This document shows positions 26,592 to 35,412 of a stretch of DNA of 64,000 nt, in pieces. Every line of letters begins with the position of its first letter. Within the stretch, counting starts at the first letter, position 1. Made by a program: the position numbers and the translations under genes. Source of the stretch: Paucibacter sp. PLA-PC-4 (lineage in GTDB: Bacteria; Pseudomonadota; Gammaproteobacteria; Burkholderiales; Burkholderiaceae_C); assembly GCF_026241155.1 (NCBI RefSeq), contig NZ_JAPFGP010000012.1, positions 124,001 to 188,000 of the forward strand, read 5' to 3'. The notes under the pieces are model-generated. The model was not told the origin of the DNA, searched no databases, and saw only the letters and a program-made list of their open reading frames with translations.

Positions 26592-28136
26592 TCAGGCGCG
26601 CAGCCGAAAACTCGCTACTGCGTCCACCAGTTGCGCTGCCTGGTCCTTCAGGCTCTCGGCCGCCGAGGCCGACTGCTCGACCAGGGCGGCGTTTTGCTGC
26701 GTCATCTGGTCCAGCTGATGCACTGCCTGACCGATCTCGGACAGGGTCAGTGCCTGGTTGGCGCTGGAGCTGGAGATCTCGCCGATGATGTCAGTCACGC
26801 GCTTGACGCTGTCGACCACCTCGCGCATGGTGCTGCCGGTCTCGCCGACCAAGCGGCTGCCGCCCTCGACGCGCTCGACCGAGGCCGAGATCAAGGTCTT
26901 GATCTCGCGTGCCGCCTGGGCGCTGCGCTGCGCCAGCGCACGCACCTCGCTGGCCACCACGGCAAAGCCGCGCCCTTGCTCGCCGGCCCGGGCGGCTTCT
27001 ACCGCCGCGTTCAGCGCGAGGATGTTGGTCTGGAAGGCGATGCCGTCGATCACGCCGATGATGTCGGCGATCTTGCTGGACGACTGCTGGATCTCGCTCA
27101 TCGTGCTGATGACCTGCTCGACCATCGCGCCGCCCCGGCCGGCCACGTCCGAGGCCGTCTTGGCCAGGCCGTCGGCCTCGCGCGCCGCCTCGGCGTTGAG
27201 CTTGACGCCTTCGCCCAGCTGCGCCATCGCCGCGCCGGTCTGCTCCAGGCTGCTGGCGGCCTGCTCGGTGCGGTTGGACAGGTCCAGATTGCCGCTGGCG
27301 ATCTCGGTGGAGGCCAGCCGCACCTGCTCGGCCGCGCGGCGCACACCGGTGATGGTCGTCGACAGGCTGCCCTGCATGTGGATGAGCGCGCCATTGAGCT
27401 CGGCCAGCTCGTCGCGGCCCTCGGCACGCGGGCTCGCGGTCAGATCGCCCTCGGCGATGGCCCGGGTCAGGCTCTGCGCCTGGGCCAGCGGCACGGTCAC
27501 CGAGCGGGTGATGGCCACGGCCACGCCCAGGCCCAGCAGCACGGCCAGCAGCATCAGGCCGGTCACCAACTGGCGGGTGGTCTGTGCTTCGGCCTCGGCC
27601 TCGCGGCGCGCGGTCTGCAGTACCTCGCGGGTGTAGTCGGCATAGCTGTTGATGGCCGCCAGGTAGGTCTCCATCGCCGGGATCAATTCAGCAGCGACAC
27701 GGGCCTGGATGTTCTCGCCCGCCTTCTTCAGCTTCATCAGATCCTCGCGCGAGGCCTGATACTTCTTGCGCGCCTCGCCGATCACATCGGTGAGCCGGTC
27801 CGCCTCGGGCGTCTTGCTGATCTTGTCCAGCTCGGACTGGACTTTGTCGATACGCTCGGACACTTCCTTGGAGCGGCGCGTCAGCGCCTTGACGAAGACC
27901 TCGTCATCGACCGCCATCGACACGATGCGACGCTGGATGCTGCCCTCGCTCATGCCGGCCCATTGGCGCGACAGGTCCAGTGCCTGCATATCGACCTCGA
28001 CCAAACGCTCGATGCGCTGGTTCAGCATCGAGACCCGCACGATGCCGACGGTGGAGGCCACCATCATCAGTAACATGACCAGGGCAAAGCCGGCCAGTAC
28101 GCGGGTGCGCAGGCGCCAGTTGTTGAGTTTGAACAT
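26592..28136 (-). CDS. Methyl-accepting chemotaxis protein
   Basis: A 514-residue chemoreceptor. TM1 (about 8-34) and TM2 (about 190-212) flank a four-helix-bundle periplasmic sensor. A HAMP domain follows (about 212-265), then the signalling helices with the invariant hairpin tip IDGIAFQTNILALNAAVEAA and ARAGEQGRGFAVVASEVRAL. The C-terminus ends in VASFRLRA and has no NWETF-type pentapeptide, so adaptation enzymes would have to act through other receptors or directly. Ligand unknown. No sigma-28 promoter could be identified upstream. It is monocistronic by appearance. Confidence 0.96.
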   Translation of the reverse strand: MFKLNNWRLRTRVLAGFALVMLLMMVASTVGIVRVSMLNQRIERLVEVDMQALDLSRQWAGMSEGSIQRRIVSMAVDDEVFVKALTRRSKEVSERIDKVQSELDKISKTPEADRLTDVIGEARKKYQASREDLMKLKKAGENIQARVAAELIPAMETYLAAINSYADYTREVLQTARREAEAEAQTTRQLVTGLMLLAVLLGLGVAVAITRSVTVPLAQAQSLTRAIAEGDLTASPRAEGRDELAELNGALIHMQGSLSTTITGVRRAAEQVRLASTEIASGNLDLSNRTEQAASSLEQTGAAMAQLGEGVKLNAEAAREADGLAKTASDVAGRGGAMVEQVISTMSEIQQSSSKIADIIGVIDGIAFQTNILALNAAVEAARAGEQGRGFAVVASEVRALAQRSAQAAREIKTLISASVERVEGGSRLVGETGSTMREVVDSVKRVTDIIGEISSSSANQALTLSEIGQAVHQLDQMTQQNAALVEQSASAAESLKDQAAQLVDAVASFRLRA

Positions 28137-28233
28137 GGGAGGGCGAATGACAGGGTTGGAATACCGCCATGCTGACCCAGTCGCCGCTGCTTCGATCGGT
28201 GGAATTAGGGGTTAACCAGAGTGCAGTCCGGCG

Positions 28234-28539
28234 CTACAGCGGGGCATCGAACAGATTGATGGTGCCCGGCGCCTCCAGCGTCAGCGCGCTGCGCGCGCAG
28301 GCCACGCAGGGCAGGATCCAACCTTCGGCCTTCTCCTCGCGGCTCAGCCCGGGCCACTCGATGCGGTAGTCGATCTGCCCGTCCAGCAAGCGGGCGATGC
28401 AGGCCCGACAGCTGCCGTTGCGGCAGGAATGGGGCATGCGCAGGCCCATCTGCAGCGCGGCCAGCAGCAGGGTTTGTTCGGGCGGGGCATCGAATTGCCA
28501 GCCCTGCGGCCGGATCTCGACGGGGAATGCAGCAGTCAT
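28234..28539 (-). CDS. 2Fe-2S plant-type ferredoxin
   Basis: A 101-residue protein with cysteines C39, C44, C47 (SCRNGSCRAC) and C78 (LPCVAC), the C-x4-C-x2-C...C cluster pattern of [2Fe-2S] ferredoxins and reductase domains. An extra C81 follows the last ligand. It is a free-standing domain with no reductase fused; the electron partner is not evident from neighbours. Divergent from the DUF502 gene. Confidence 0.9.
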   Translation of the reverse strand: MTAAFPVEIRPQGWQFDAPPEQTLLLAALQMGLRMPHSCRNGSCRACIARLLDGQIDYRIEWPGLSREEKAEGWILPCVACARSALTLEAPGTINLFDAPL

Positions 28540-28576
28540 GCTGGCATGATGCCTGCTCCCCGACAGTCACAGCGCC

Positions 28577-29290
28577 ATGAACGAAACCCCGAAGACATTT
28601 TTTGCTACCGAAGCGCGCCGCCACGTGCTGCGCACCTTTATCACCGGTTTCTTGACCGTGCTGCCGCTGCTGGCCACGCTGGCCTTGATCGGCTGGGTGG
28701 GATCGATGCTGCTGAGCTTTATCGGTCCGGACAGCTGGCTGGGCCACGGTATCGGATTGCTGACCCTGGGCCTGATCGAGTCCCAGGGCATGGCCTATGT
28801 GCTGGGGCTGGCGCTGGCGATGGGGCTGATCTATCTGCTGGGCCTCGTGGTCGAGACCCAGTTGCAGCGCCGGCTGAAGGATGGCATCGAGGCGTTGATC
28901 GCGCGCATCCCGGTCATCAGCACGGTCTATGACCTGCTCAAGCGCATGATAGAGATGCTGTCCAAGCGCGACGAGGCCGGCGTGCGCTCGATGGCGCCGG
29001 TGTGGTGCCATTTCGGCGGGGTCAAGCCTGGAGGCGGGGCCTTGGTGCTGGGCCTTCTGTCCAATCCCGAGCCGGTGCTGATCGACGGGGTCGCCTATGT
29101 CGCGGTGATCGTGCCGACAGCGCCGGTGCCGGTCGGCGGCGGCCTGCTGTTCTTGCCCACCGAATGGGTGCGGCCTGCGGAGATCGGCATGGACGGGCTG
29201 ACCAGCCTCTATGTCTCGATGGGGGTCACCAGCTCCGAGGTGCTGGGCGCGAAGGCGGCGGCCAAGCCCGTGGCCACGGTGGATGCCTGA
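28577..29290 (+). CDS. DUF502 family membrane protein
   Basis: A 237-residue protein with two strong transmembrane segments near the N-terminus (FITGFLTVLPLLATLALIGW, and AYVLGLALAMGLIYLLGLVV) and a soluble C-terminal domain with the DUF502 hallmarks (I-P-V-I-S-T-V-Y-D-L-L-K-R, and V-P-T-A-P-V-P-V-G-G-G-L-L-F). The family is widespread and uncharacterised in bacteria. First gene of a plus-strand run; the M3 peptidase follows after 33 bases. Confidence 0.9.
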   Translation: MNETPKTFFATEARRHVLRTFITGFLTVLPLLATLALIGWVGSMLLSFIGPDSWLGHGIGLLTLGLIESQGMAYVLGLALAMGLIYLLGLVVETQLQRRLKDGIEALIARIPVISTVYDLLKRMIEMLSKRDEAGVRSMAPVWCHFGGVKPGGGALVLGLLSNPEPVLIDGVAYVAVIVPTAPVPVGGGLLFLPTEWVRPAEIGMDGLTSLYVSMGVTSSEVLGAKAAAKPVATVDA

Positions 29291-29323
29291 GACAATACGG
29301 GGCTGTCTCCACAAGAGCTTCCC

Positions 29324-31195
29324 ATGATGCAAGCCCAAGAGTTCTTCGACGCGCTCAATCGCGACTACCTGCGGGTCCACAAGACCAAGGAAGACCTATT
29401 CTGGTCCACCTATATGGCCACCAGCGAGGACCACGCCGGCTTCGCGGCTGCCGAGGCGCGTTACAAGGACTTCATCTCCGACCCGGCGCGGCTAGCCGCA
29501 ACGCGCGCTCATCTGGCCGCCGTGCAGGCCGAGCCGGCCGGGCCAGTACGCGACGCGCTGCTGCATGGGCTGCAGGGCTGGCTGGCGCTTTTTGAGGCGC
29601 ATATCGTCGACAAGGCCGAGGGCCAGGCCTTGATGCGCGAGCTGATCGCGGCCGAGGCCGCGCTGTTCGCAAAGAATAAAGAACTCGCGCCCACCCATCT
29701 GAACGAACGCGGCGAGCGTGAGGTGGCCACGTTGTCGATGCTGGCCACCAATATGGCCACCAACCCCAGCGAGGCCGGGCGCCGCAGCGCCTACGAGGCC
29801 TATGGCGAGATCGAGCGCTGGGTGCTGGACAAGGGCTTTCTGGACCTGGTGCGGCTGCGTAACCGCTTCGCGCGCACGCTGGGCTTTGCCAACTATTTCG
29901 AGCTGAAGCTGCGCAAAAACGAGCGTATGACGCCGGCTGCCTTGTTCGAGATCCTCAACGACTTTGTCGACCGCACCCAAGCCGCCAATGACCGGGCCCT
30001 TGCGGGCCTGGTCGCCTCGCATGGCGAAGCGGCGCTGCTGTCCTGGAACCTGCGCTACTTCAGCGGCGGCGATGTCGTACGTCGCATGGACGAGTACATG
30101 CCCTTTGGCCCGGCACTGCGCCGCTGGGTGCAGAGCTTTCGGCGCCTGGGCATCAGCTATCGCGGCGCCACGATGCAGCTGGACCTGCTGGCGCGCGAGG
30201 GTAAGTACCAAAACGGCTTCTGCCATGGCCCGATCCCGGCGTATGTCGACGAGTCAGGAAGCTGGGTGGCCGGCCAGATCAATTTCACCGCCGAGGCCAA
30301 GCCTGACCAGGTTGGCAGCGGCCTGCGTGCGATCAACACCTTGTTTCACGAGGGCGGCCATGCCGCGCACTTCGCCAATGTGGTGCAGAACTCGCCCTGC
30401 TTCTCGCAGGAGTTCGCACCGACCTCAATGGCCTACGCCGAGACGCAGTCGATGTTTTGCGACAGCCTCTTGAACGATGCCGACTGGCTCAAGCGCTATG
30501 CACGCAATGCTGCCGGCGAGGCCATCCCCGATGCGTTGATCCGCGAGCGCATCGCGAGCCAGCAGCCGATGCGGGCCTTTGATGAACGCGCGATCGCCGT
30601 CGTGCCCTATTTCGAGGCCGCGCTTTATGCGATGGACGATGCCGCGCTGACGGCCGAGTCTGTGCTGGCGCTGGCCCGCGCGACCGAGCTGCGCATCCAG
30701 GGCGTGGCCGCCGGCCCTCGGCCGCTGCTGGCGATTCCGCATCTGCTCAACCAGGAATCGGCCGCTTCCTACCAGGGCTATCTGCTGGCCCATATGGCGG
30801 TCTACCAGACTCGCGCCCATTTCCTGCGCGAGCATGGCTATCTGGCCGACAACCCGGCCATCGGTCCTGCATTGGCCGAGCACTACTGGGCGCCTGGCAA
30901 CAGCATCGACCACGACGCCACCTTGCGCCGCCTGACCGGCGAGGGTTTCTCGGCGCGCTATCTGGCCCAGGCCTGCAACGAGTCGGTCGACGAGGCCTGG
31001 GCCAGCGCGCAGCAGGCCATGGCTGCGGCCAGCGCGCGGGGTGAACCGGCGGCCGGCCTGCCGGCGCTGGACGCGACGATACGCATCGTCCATGGCGCCG
31101 AACTGCTGGCCGACAGCAGCCAGGGTGAGGACGCGATGTGCGAGCGCTTCGAGCGCTGGGTCGGCGAGCATTATGTGAGGCCCGCGCTGCCGTGA
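29324..31195 (+). CDS. M3-family (thimet/oligopeptidase F-like) metallopeptidase
   Basis: A 623-residue soluble peptidase with the zinc site H342-E-G-G-H346 (LFHEGGHAAHFANV) and probable third ligand E373 (SMAYAETQSMFCD). This gives the HExxH-x26-E spacing characteristic of M3 peptidases. The rest is helical, as expected for the oligopeptide-degrading clan. No signal peptide, so cytoplasmic. The stop codon overlaps the GTG start of the next gene (GTGA at 31192-31195). Confidence 0.92.
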   Translation: MMQAQEFFDALNRDYLRVHKTKEDLFWSTYMATSEDHAGFAAAEARYKDFISDPARLAATRAHLAAVQAEPAGPVRDALLHGLQGWLALFEAHIVDKAEGQALMRELIAAEAALFAKNKELAPTHLNERGEREVATLSMLATNMATNPSEAGRRSAYEAYGEIERWVLDKGFLDLVRLRNRFARTLGFANYFELKLRKNERMTPAALFEILNDFVDRTQAANDRALAGLVASHGEAALLSWNLRYFSGGDVVRRMDEYMPFGPALRRWVQSFRRLGISYRGATMQLDLLAREGKYQNGFCHGPIPAYVDESGSWVAGQINFTAEAKPDQVGSGLRAINTLFHEGGHAAHFANVVQNSPCFSQEFAPTSMAYAETQSMFCDSLLNDADWLKRYARNAAGEAIPDALIRERIASQQPMRAFDERAIAVVPYFEAALYAMDDAALTAESVLALARATELRIQGVAAGPRPLLAIPHLLNQESAASYQGYLLAHMAVYQTRAHFLREHGYLADNPAIGPALAEHYWAPGNSIDHDATLRRLTGEGFSARYLAQACNESVDEAWASAQQAMAAASARGEPAAGLPALDATIRIVHGAELLADSSQGEDAMCERFERWVGEHYVRPALP

Positions 31196-31689
31196 GCCCT
31201 TCGCTGAAGTACCTGGCTGGTTATCCGGTCGAGCTGCAGGCCCAGGTGCAGGGCATGATCGACGCTGGCAAGCTCAGCGAGTATCTGCAGCGCCGCTACA
31301 CCGACACGCACGAGGTGCGCAGCGACAAGGCCTTGTTCGATTACACCCAGGATTTGAAGCAGCGCTTCATGCGCAATGCTGAACCGCTGAACAAGGTCTG
31401 CTACGACGCCAAGCTCAAGATCATCCAGCACGCGCTGGGCACCCATACCCGCGCGCAAAACGTGCAGGGCGCCAAGCTCAAGACGCGCCGCGAGATCCGC
31501 ATCGCCACGCTGTTTCGCGAAGCCCCGGCCGAGTTCCTGCGCATGATCGTCGTCCACGAGCTGGCCCATATCAAGGAGCTGGAGCACAACAAGGCGTTCT
31601 ATTCGCTGTGCCAGCATATGGAGCCGAACTACGGGCAGCTGGAGTTCGATCTGCGCTTGTGGCTGACCAATCAGGAGTTGGTCCAGTGA
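31192..31689 (+). CDS. YgjP/WLM-like M48-type metallopeptidase domain protein
   Basis: A 165-residue protein from GTG 31192, overlapping the upstream stop. The zinc motif is H122-E-L-A-H126 (MIVVHELAHIKELEHNKAFY), with a further His and Glu downstream, as in the YgjP (DUF45) metal-dependent hydrolases. The distal part has C-Q-H-M-E-P-N-Y, a family feature. Substrate unknown; some relatives have been linked to UTP hydrolysis. The dusC GTG start overlaps its stop, so this is the second of five coupled genes. Confidence 0.85.
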   Translation: MSPSLKYLAGYPVELQAQVQGMIDAGKLSEYLQRRYTDTHEVRSDKALFDYTQDLKQRFMRNAEPLNKVCYDAKLKIIQHALGTHTRAQNVQGAKLKTRREIRIATLFREAPAEFLRMIVVHELAHIKELEHNKAFYSLCQHMEPNYGQLEFDLRLWLTNQELVQ

Positions 31690-32636
31690 TTCTTCTTGCG
31701 CCGATGGAGGGATTGCTCGATCACATGCTCAGGGACGCGCTGACCCGCGTCGGCGGCATCGACCGCTGCGTTTCCGAGTTCATCCGCATCACCGACATGC
31801 TGATGCCCAACCGCGTTTTCACGCGCATCGTGCCCGAGCTGCTCAATGGCAGCCGGACCGCCGCCGGTGTGCCGGTGCGACCGCAGCTCCTGGGCTCCGA
31901 TCCGGTCTGCATGGCCGAGAACGCTGCCAAGCTGGCGGCGCTAGGCCCCGAGGGCATCGATCTGAACTTTGGCTGCCCGGCCAAATGCGTGAACCGCCAT
32001 CGCGGCGGCGCGGTGTTGCTGGACGAGCCTGAGCTGATCGCCCGTATCGTCGGCGCGGTACGCCGCGCCGTGCCGGCCCATTTGCCGGTCTCGGCCAAGA
32101 TGCGGCTGGGCTATCTTGACGATTCGAAGACGCTGGATTGCGCGCTTGCCATGGTCGAGTCTGGCGCCGAGGAGCTGGTAATCCATGCCCGCACGAAGGC
32201 AGATGGTTACAAGCCGCCAGCGTATTGGGACCGCATCGCGGCGGTGCGTGCCGCGGTCCAGGTGCCGGTGATCGCCAATGGCGAGATCTGGACCGCGGCC
32301 GACGCCGAGAACTGCCGCGCCCAGTCGCAGTGCGAGGATTTGATGGTGGGCCGGGGCATGGTCGCCGATCCGGGGCTGGCACTGGCGATCAGAGGCGCTG
32401 CAGCGGCGCCGCTGCCCTGGGCTCAGCTGCTTGTGCTCATGGAAATGTTCTGGGCTCAGGTGCGCCGCCATGTCGAGACTCGCCATCAGGCCGGCCGGCT
32501 CAAACAATGGCTGAACTATCTGAAGCGCCGCTACCCCGAGGCCGAGCAGGCCTACTGGCGGGTGCGCACGATCAACGAGCCCGGGCTGCTGGAGCAAGAG
32601 TTCTTCGGCTGGACGCCGATCAAAGAGGCCGCATGA
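31686..32636 (+). CDS. dusC: tRNA-dihydrouridine(16) synthase DusC
   Basis: A 316-residue FMN-dependent reductase. The start is GTG 31686 (VILLAPMEGLLDHMLRDALT); it overlaps the previous stop by 4 bases. The catalytic cysteine is C101 in NFGCPAKCVNRHRGGAVLL, and VPVIANGEIW plus EDLMVGRGMVADP are FMN-binding blocks. The N-terminal A-P-M-E-G and short length fit the DusC subfamily, which modifies U16 of tRNA. The next gene starts inside its stop (ATGA). Confidence 0.92.
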   Translation: MILLAPMEGLLDHMLRDALTRVGGIDRCVSEFIRITDMLMPNRVFTRIVPELLNGSRTAAGVPVRPQLLGSDPVCMAENAAKLAALGPEGIDLNFGCPAKCVNRHRGGAVLLDEPELIARIVGAVRRAVPAHLPVSAKMRLGYLDDSKTLDCALAMVESGAEELVIHARTKADGYKPPAYWDRIAAVRAAVQVPVIANGEIWTAADAENCRAQSQCEDLMVGRGMVADPGLALAIRGAAAAPLPWAQLLVLMEMFWAQVRRHVETRHQAGRLKQWLNYLKRRYPEAEQAYWRVRTINEPGLLEQEFFGWTPIKEAA

Positions 32637-35050
32637 GATTTGCCCTTCACAGACTGCTGCTGGTCTGGCTGCTGCTGATCGCGGCCGCCGCCTCTGCCCA
32701 GGACCCGCTCGACACTGATGCCTCGCTGGACAGCGCGCGCACCCAGCTTGAGCAGATCCGCAAGCGACTCGGTGGCGATCAGCGGGACGGCAAGCCGCTG
32801 GGCGATGCGGAGCTGGCGGACTTTCGCCGCCAGCTGCTGGCGTTGCAACAGCGTGCCGAGGCGATTGCCCTGGAGCAGGCGCCGCAGTTCGACAGCGCGC
32901 AGGCCCGACTGGCTGAACTCGGGCCGGTGCCGGCGGAGGGCAGCGAGGCCGGCGACGTGGCCGAACAGCGCCGTGCGCTGAAGAAAGGCAGCGAGCTGCT
33001 GGACACCCGGATGAAGCTGGCGCGGCTGCTGGCGCTGGAGAGCGAGCAGTTGTCCGACGAGGTCGGCGGGCAGCGGCGGGCGCGCTTTCGGGCCGAGCTG
33101 TTCGAGCGCACCGACTCGGTCCTGGCGCCGAGTTTCTGGAACGATTTACGCAGCGGTCTGACGCGCGATACCGCGCGGCTGCAGCAGTTCAAGCAGCGCT
33201 TGAGCGACGCAATCGCGAGCAGCTCGGGTGCGCGCTGGCTGGCACTGGCGGGCATGCTGCTGGCGGCGCTGGCGCTGCGGGTTTGGCTGGGCCGCTGGCT
33301 GACCGAGCTGGCTTCGCAGCGCACGCCGCCGGGCCGGGTGCGGCGCTCGCTTTACGCGGTGCTGCAGACCCTGCTGGCCATGCTGGTGCCAGGGGTTGCT
33401 GCCTATGCGTTGGCTCTGGGGCTGAGTGAGAGCCTGGCCGACGCAGACCCGCTGCGCACGCTGTTGGCCAGCAGTGTCGGCGCGGTATGTTTTGCTGCCT
33501 ATATCGCGGGCCTGGGCCACGCGCTGCTGACGCCGCGCCGGCCCTCTTGGCGCCTGTTGCCGCTGCCCGACTCGGTGGCTTTGGGCCTGCGCTGGTACCC
33601 GACCCTGATCGGCGCGGTCACCTTCGTCGGCTGGTTCATGCAGCGCCTGACCGGCGGCCTGTCGCTGAGTCTGGCCATCGAGGTGGCGGTCAATGGCGCT
33701 TACGCGCTGGCCCTGGGTGCGGTGCTGGTGCGCACCGTGCATCGCGGCGAGCAGCTGCGCCGCCTCGCAATGGCCCAAGTCGAGGCCGACAATGATGCCA
33801 AGCAGGCGACCGATGACGCGCGACCGACCTGGCTGACGCTGAGCCTGGTGGCCGTCTGGGGCATTTTGGTGATGGCCTTGCTGGGCATCGTGGTGGGCTA
33901 TGTCGCGCTGGGCAGCTTCGTCGTGCGCCAGATCACCTGGATCGCGGTGCTGGCGCTGAGCGCTTATTTGCTGAGCTTGCTGATCGACGATGCCACCACC
34001 ACCTGGCTGATCGACGACGAGTCCTTGGGCGAGATCCGGCCCCGGCCCGGACGTGCGCTGCGCAACCAGGCCGTCGTGCTGGGCTCCGGTGCGCTGCGGC
34101 TGACAATCTGGCTGCTGGTGCTGGTGCTGATATTGGCGCCGTTCGGCGAAAGTCCGGCCGATCTCTTGCAGCGCACCGACCAACTGCGCGAGGGTATTGC
34201 CGTGGGTGAGCTTCAGCTCAAGCCCACCGCGCTGCTGCAGTCGCTGCTGGTCTTCCTGCTGGCCTTGCTGGCGTTGCGGGCGCTGAAGTCCTGGCTCAGC
34301 GAGCGTTTCTTGCCCACCACCTCGTTGGATGCCGGCATGCGCAGCTCGGTCACTACCTTGCTGAGCTTTTTGGGCACCGTGGTGGCCATCGGCCTGGGGC
34401 TGTCCGCTATCGGCCTGGAACTGGAAAAGGTGGCCTGGATCGCCAGCGCGCTGTCGGTGGGCATAGGCTTCGGCCTGCAGGCCGTGGTGTCCAACTTCGT
34501 CTCCGGCTTGATCCTTTTGGCCGAGCGGCCCGTCAAAGTTGGCGACTGGGTGGTGCTGGGCGGGCCGGGGCCTGGCTTCGAGGGCGACATCCGCCGCATC
34601 AATGTGCGCGCCACCGAGATCCAGATGGGCGACCGTTCGACTGTGATCGTTCCGAACTCCGAGTTCATCACCAAGATCGTGCGCAACGTGACGCATCAAA
34701 ACCCGGTCGGCCTGGTGCAGATCAAGCTGCCGATGCCACTGGACTGCGACACCGCCAAGGTCAGCGAGATCCTGCGTCGCGCTTTCGAAGCGCACGACGA
34801 TGTGATGGAAACGCCAGCGCCCAATGTTCAGCTCGACGGCATCGACAAGGGCCAGCTGGTTTTCAACGCCACCGGATTCGTCGCCTCGCCGCGCCAGAGC
34901 TACGGGGTGCGCAGCGCCTTGCTGTTCCGAGTGCTGCAAGACCTGCGCGAGGCAGAGGTGCCGCTGTGGCAGGCGCCGGGCCTGGTGCTGCGCGAGGCCC
35001 CGCCGCCCGAACTCCCGCCTTCCGAACTGCCTCCCAAGCAACACCCATGA
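32633..35050 (+). CDS. MscS-family mechanosensitive channel with DUF3772 periplasmic domain
   Basis: An 805-residue membrane protein from ATG 32633. It has a signal peptide (about 1-22, AAAASAQ) and a helical periplasmic DUF3772-like region (about 25-185, rich in Leu/Gln/Arg). A long series of transmembrane helices follows, then the MscS pore helix and beta domain near the C-terminus (ASALSVGIGFGLQAVVSNFV, GLILLAERPVKVGDWVVLGG, RSTVIVPNSEFITKIVRN). Large channels of this kind (MscK/YjeP-like) release solutes under osmotic downshock. Position in a coupled run with dusC and yciH is probably incidental. Confidence 0.93.
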   Translation: MRFALHRLLLVWLLLIAAAASAQDPLDTDASLDSARTQLEQIRKRLGGDQRDGKPLGDAELADFRRQLLALQQRAEAIALEQAPQFDSAQARLAELGPVPAEGSEAGDVAEQRRALKKGSELLDTRMKLARLLALESEQLSDEVGGQRRARFRAELFERTDSVLAPSFWNDLRSGLTRDTARLQQFKQRLSDAIASSSGARWLALAGMLLAALALRVWLGRWLTELASQRTPPGRVRRSLYAVLQTLLAMLVPGVAAYALALGLSESLADADPLRTLLASSVGAVCFAAYIAGLGHALLTPRRPSWRLLPLPDSVALGLRWYPTLIGAVTFVGWFMQRLTGGLSLSLAIEVAVNGAYALALGAVLVRTVHRGEQLRRLAMAQVEADNDAKQATDDARPTWLTLSLVAVWGILVMALLGIVVGYVALGSFVVRQITWIAVLALSAYLLSLLIDDATTTWLIDDESLGEIRPRPGRALRNQAVVLGSGALRLTIWLLVLVLILAPFGESPADLLQRTDQLREGIAVGELQLKPTALLQSLLVFLLALLALRALKSWLSERFLPTTSLDAGMRSSVTTLLSFLGTVVAIGLGLSAIGLELEKVAWIASALSVGIGFGLQAVVSNFVSGLILLAERPVKVGDWVVLGGPGPGFEGDIRRINVRATEIQMGDRSTVIVPNSEFITKIVRNVTHQNPVGLVQIKLPMPLDCDTAKVSEILRRAFEAHDDVMETPAPNVQLDGIDKGQLVFNATGFVASPRQSYGVRSALLFRVLQDLREAEVPLWQAPGLVLREAPPPELPPSELPPKQHP

Positions 35051-35409
35051 GTACTTCTTCGAGCAACAGCCGTCTGGTGTATTCCACCGACAGCGGCCGC
35101 ACCTGCCCCAACTGCCGGCAGGCCGCCGCCGACTGTCGCTGCAGCAAGACCAAGCCGATTCCCGCCGGCGACGGCATCGTGCGCGTCTCACGCGAGACCA
35201 AGGGCCGCAAAGGCAAGGGTGTGACCCTGATCAAGGGCCTGGCGATGGACGAGGCCGGGCTGACCGCGCTGGCCAAGCAGCTCAAAGCCAGTTGCGGCTC
35301 CGGCGGCACGGTCAAGGACGGTGTCATCGAGATCCAGGGCGACCATCTCGAGACCGTGATGGCCCGGCTCACGCAGGCCGGCCACAAGGTCAAAAAGGCG
35401 GGCGGCTGA
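35047..35409 (+). CDS. yciH: SUI1/YciH family translation factor
   Basis: A 120-residue protein with a Cys-rich N-terminus (C20, C23, C30, C32 in RTCPNCRQAAADCRCSK) and an eIF1/SUI1 domain (KGRKGKGVTLIKGLAMDEAG, CGSGGTVKDGVIEIQGDHLE). YciH is the bacterial homologue of eIF1 and is thought to affect initiation fidelity. ATG 35047 overlaps the MscS stop (ATGA), closing the coupled gene run. Confidence 0.93.
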   Translation: MSTSSSNSRLVYSTDSGRTCPNCRQAAADCRCSKTKPIPAGDGIVRVSRETKGRKGKGVTLIKGLAMDEAGLTALAKQLKASCGSGGTVKDGVIEIQGDHLETVMARLTQAGHKVKKAGG

Positions 35410-35412
35410 GCG

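Noticed and set aside
26547-28073. 508-codon open frame antisense to the chemoreceptor
   Set aside because: Leu/Gly/His-rich shadow of the receptor; no start signal or family.
28137-28233. Sigma-28 promoter for the chemoreceptor gene
   Set aside because: A CGAT-like -10 half exists on the minus strand, but no TAAAG at the right distance.
33146-35191. 681-codon open frame antisense to the MscS channel gene
   Set aside because: Gln/His/Arg-rich, no domain, fully opposite a recognisable channel protein.
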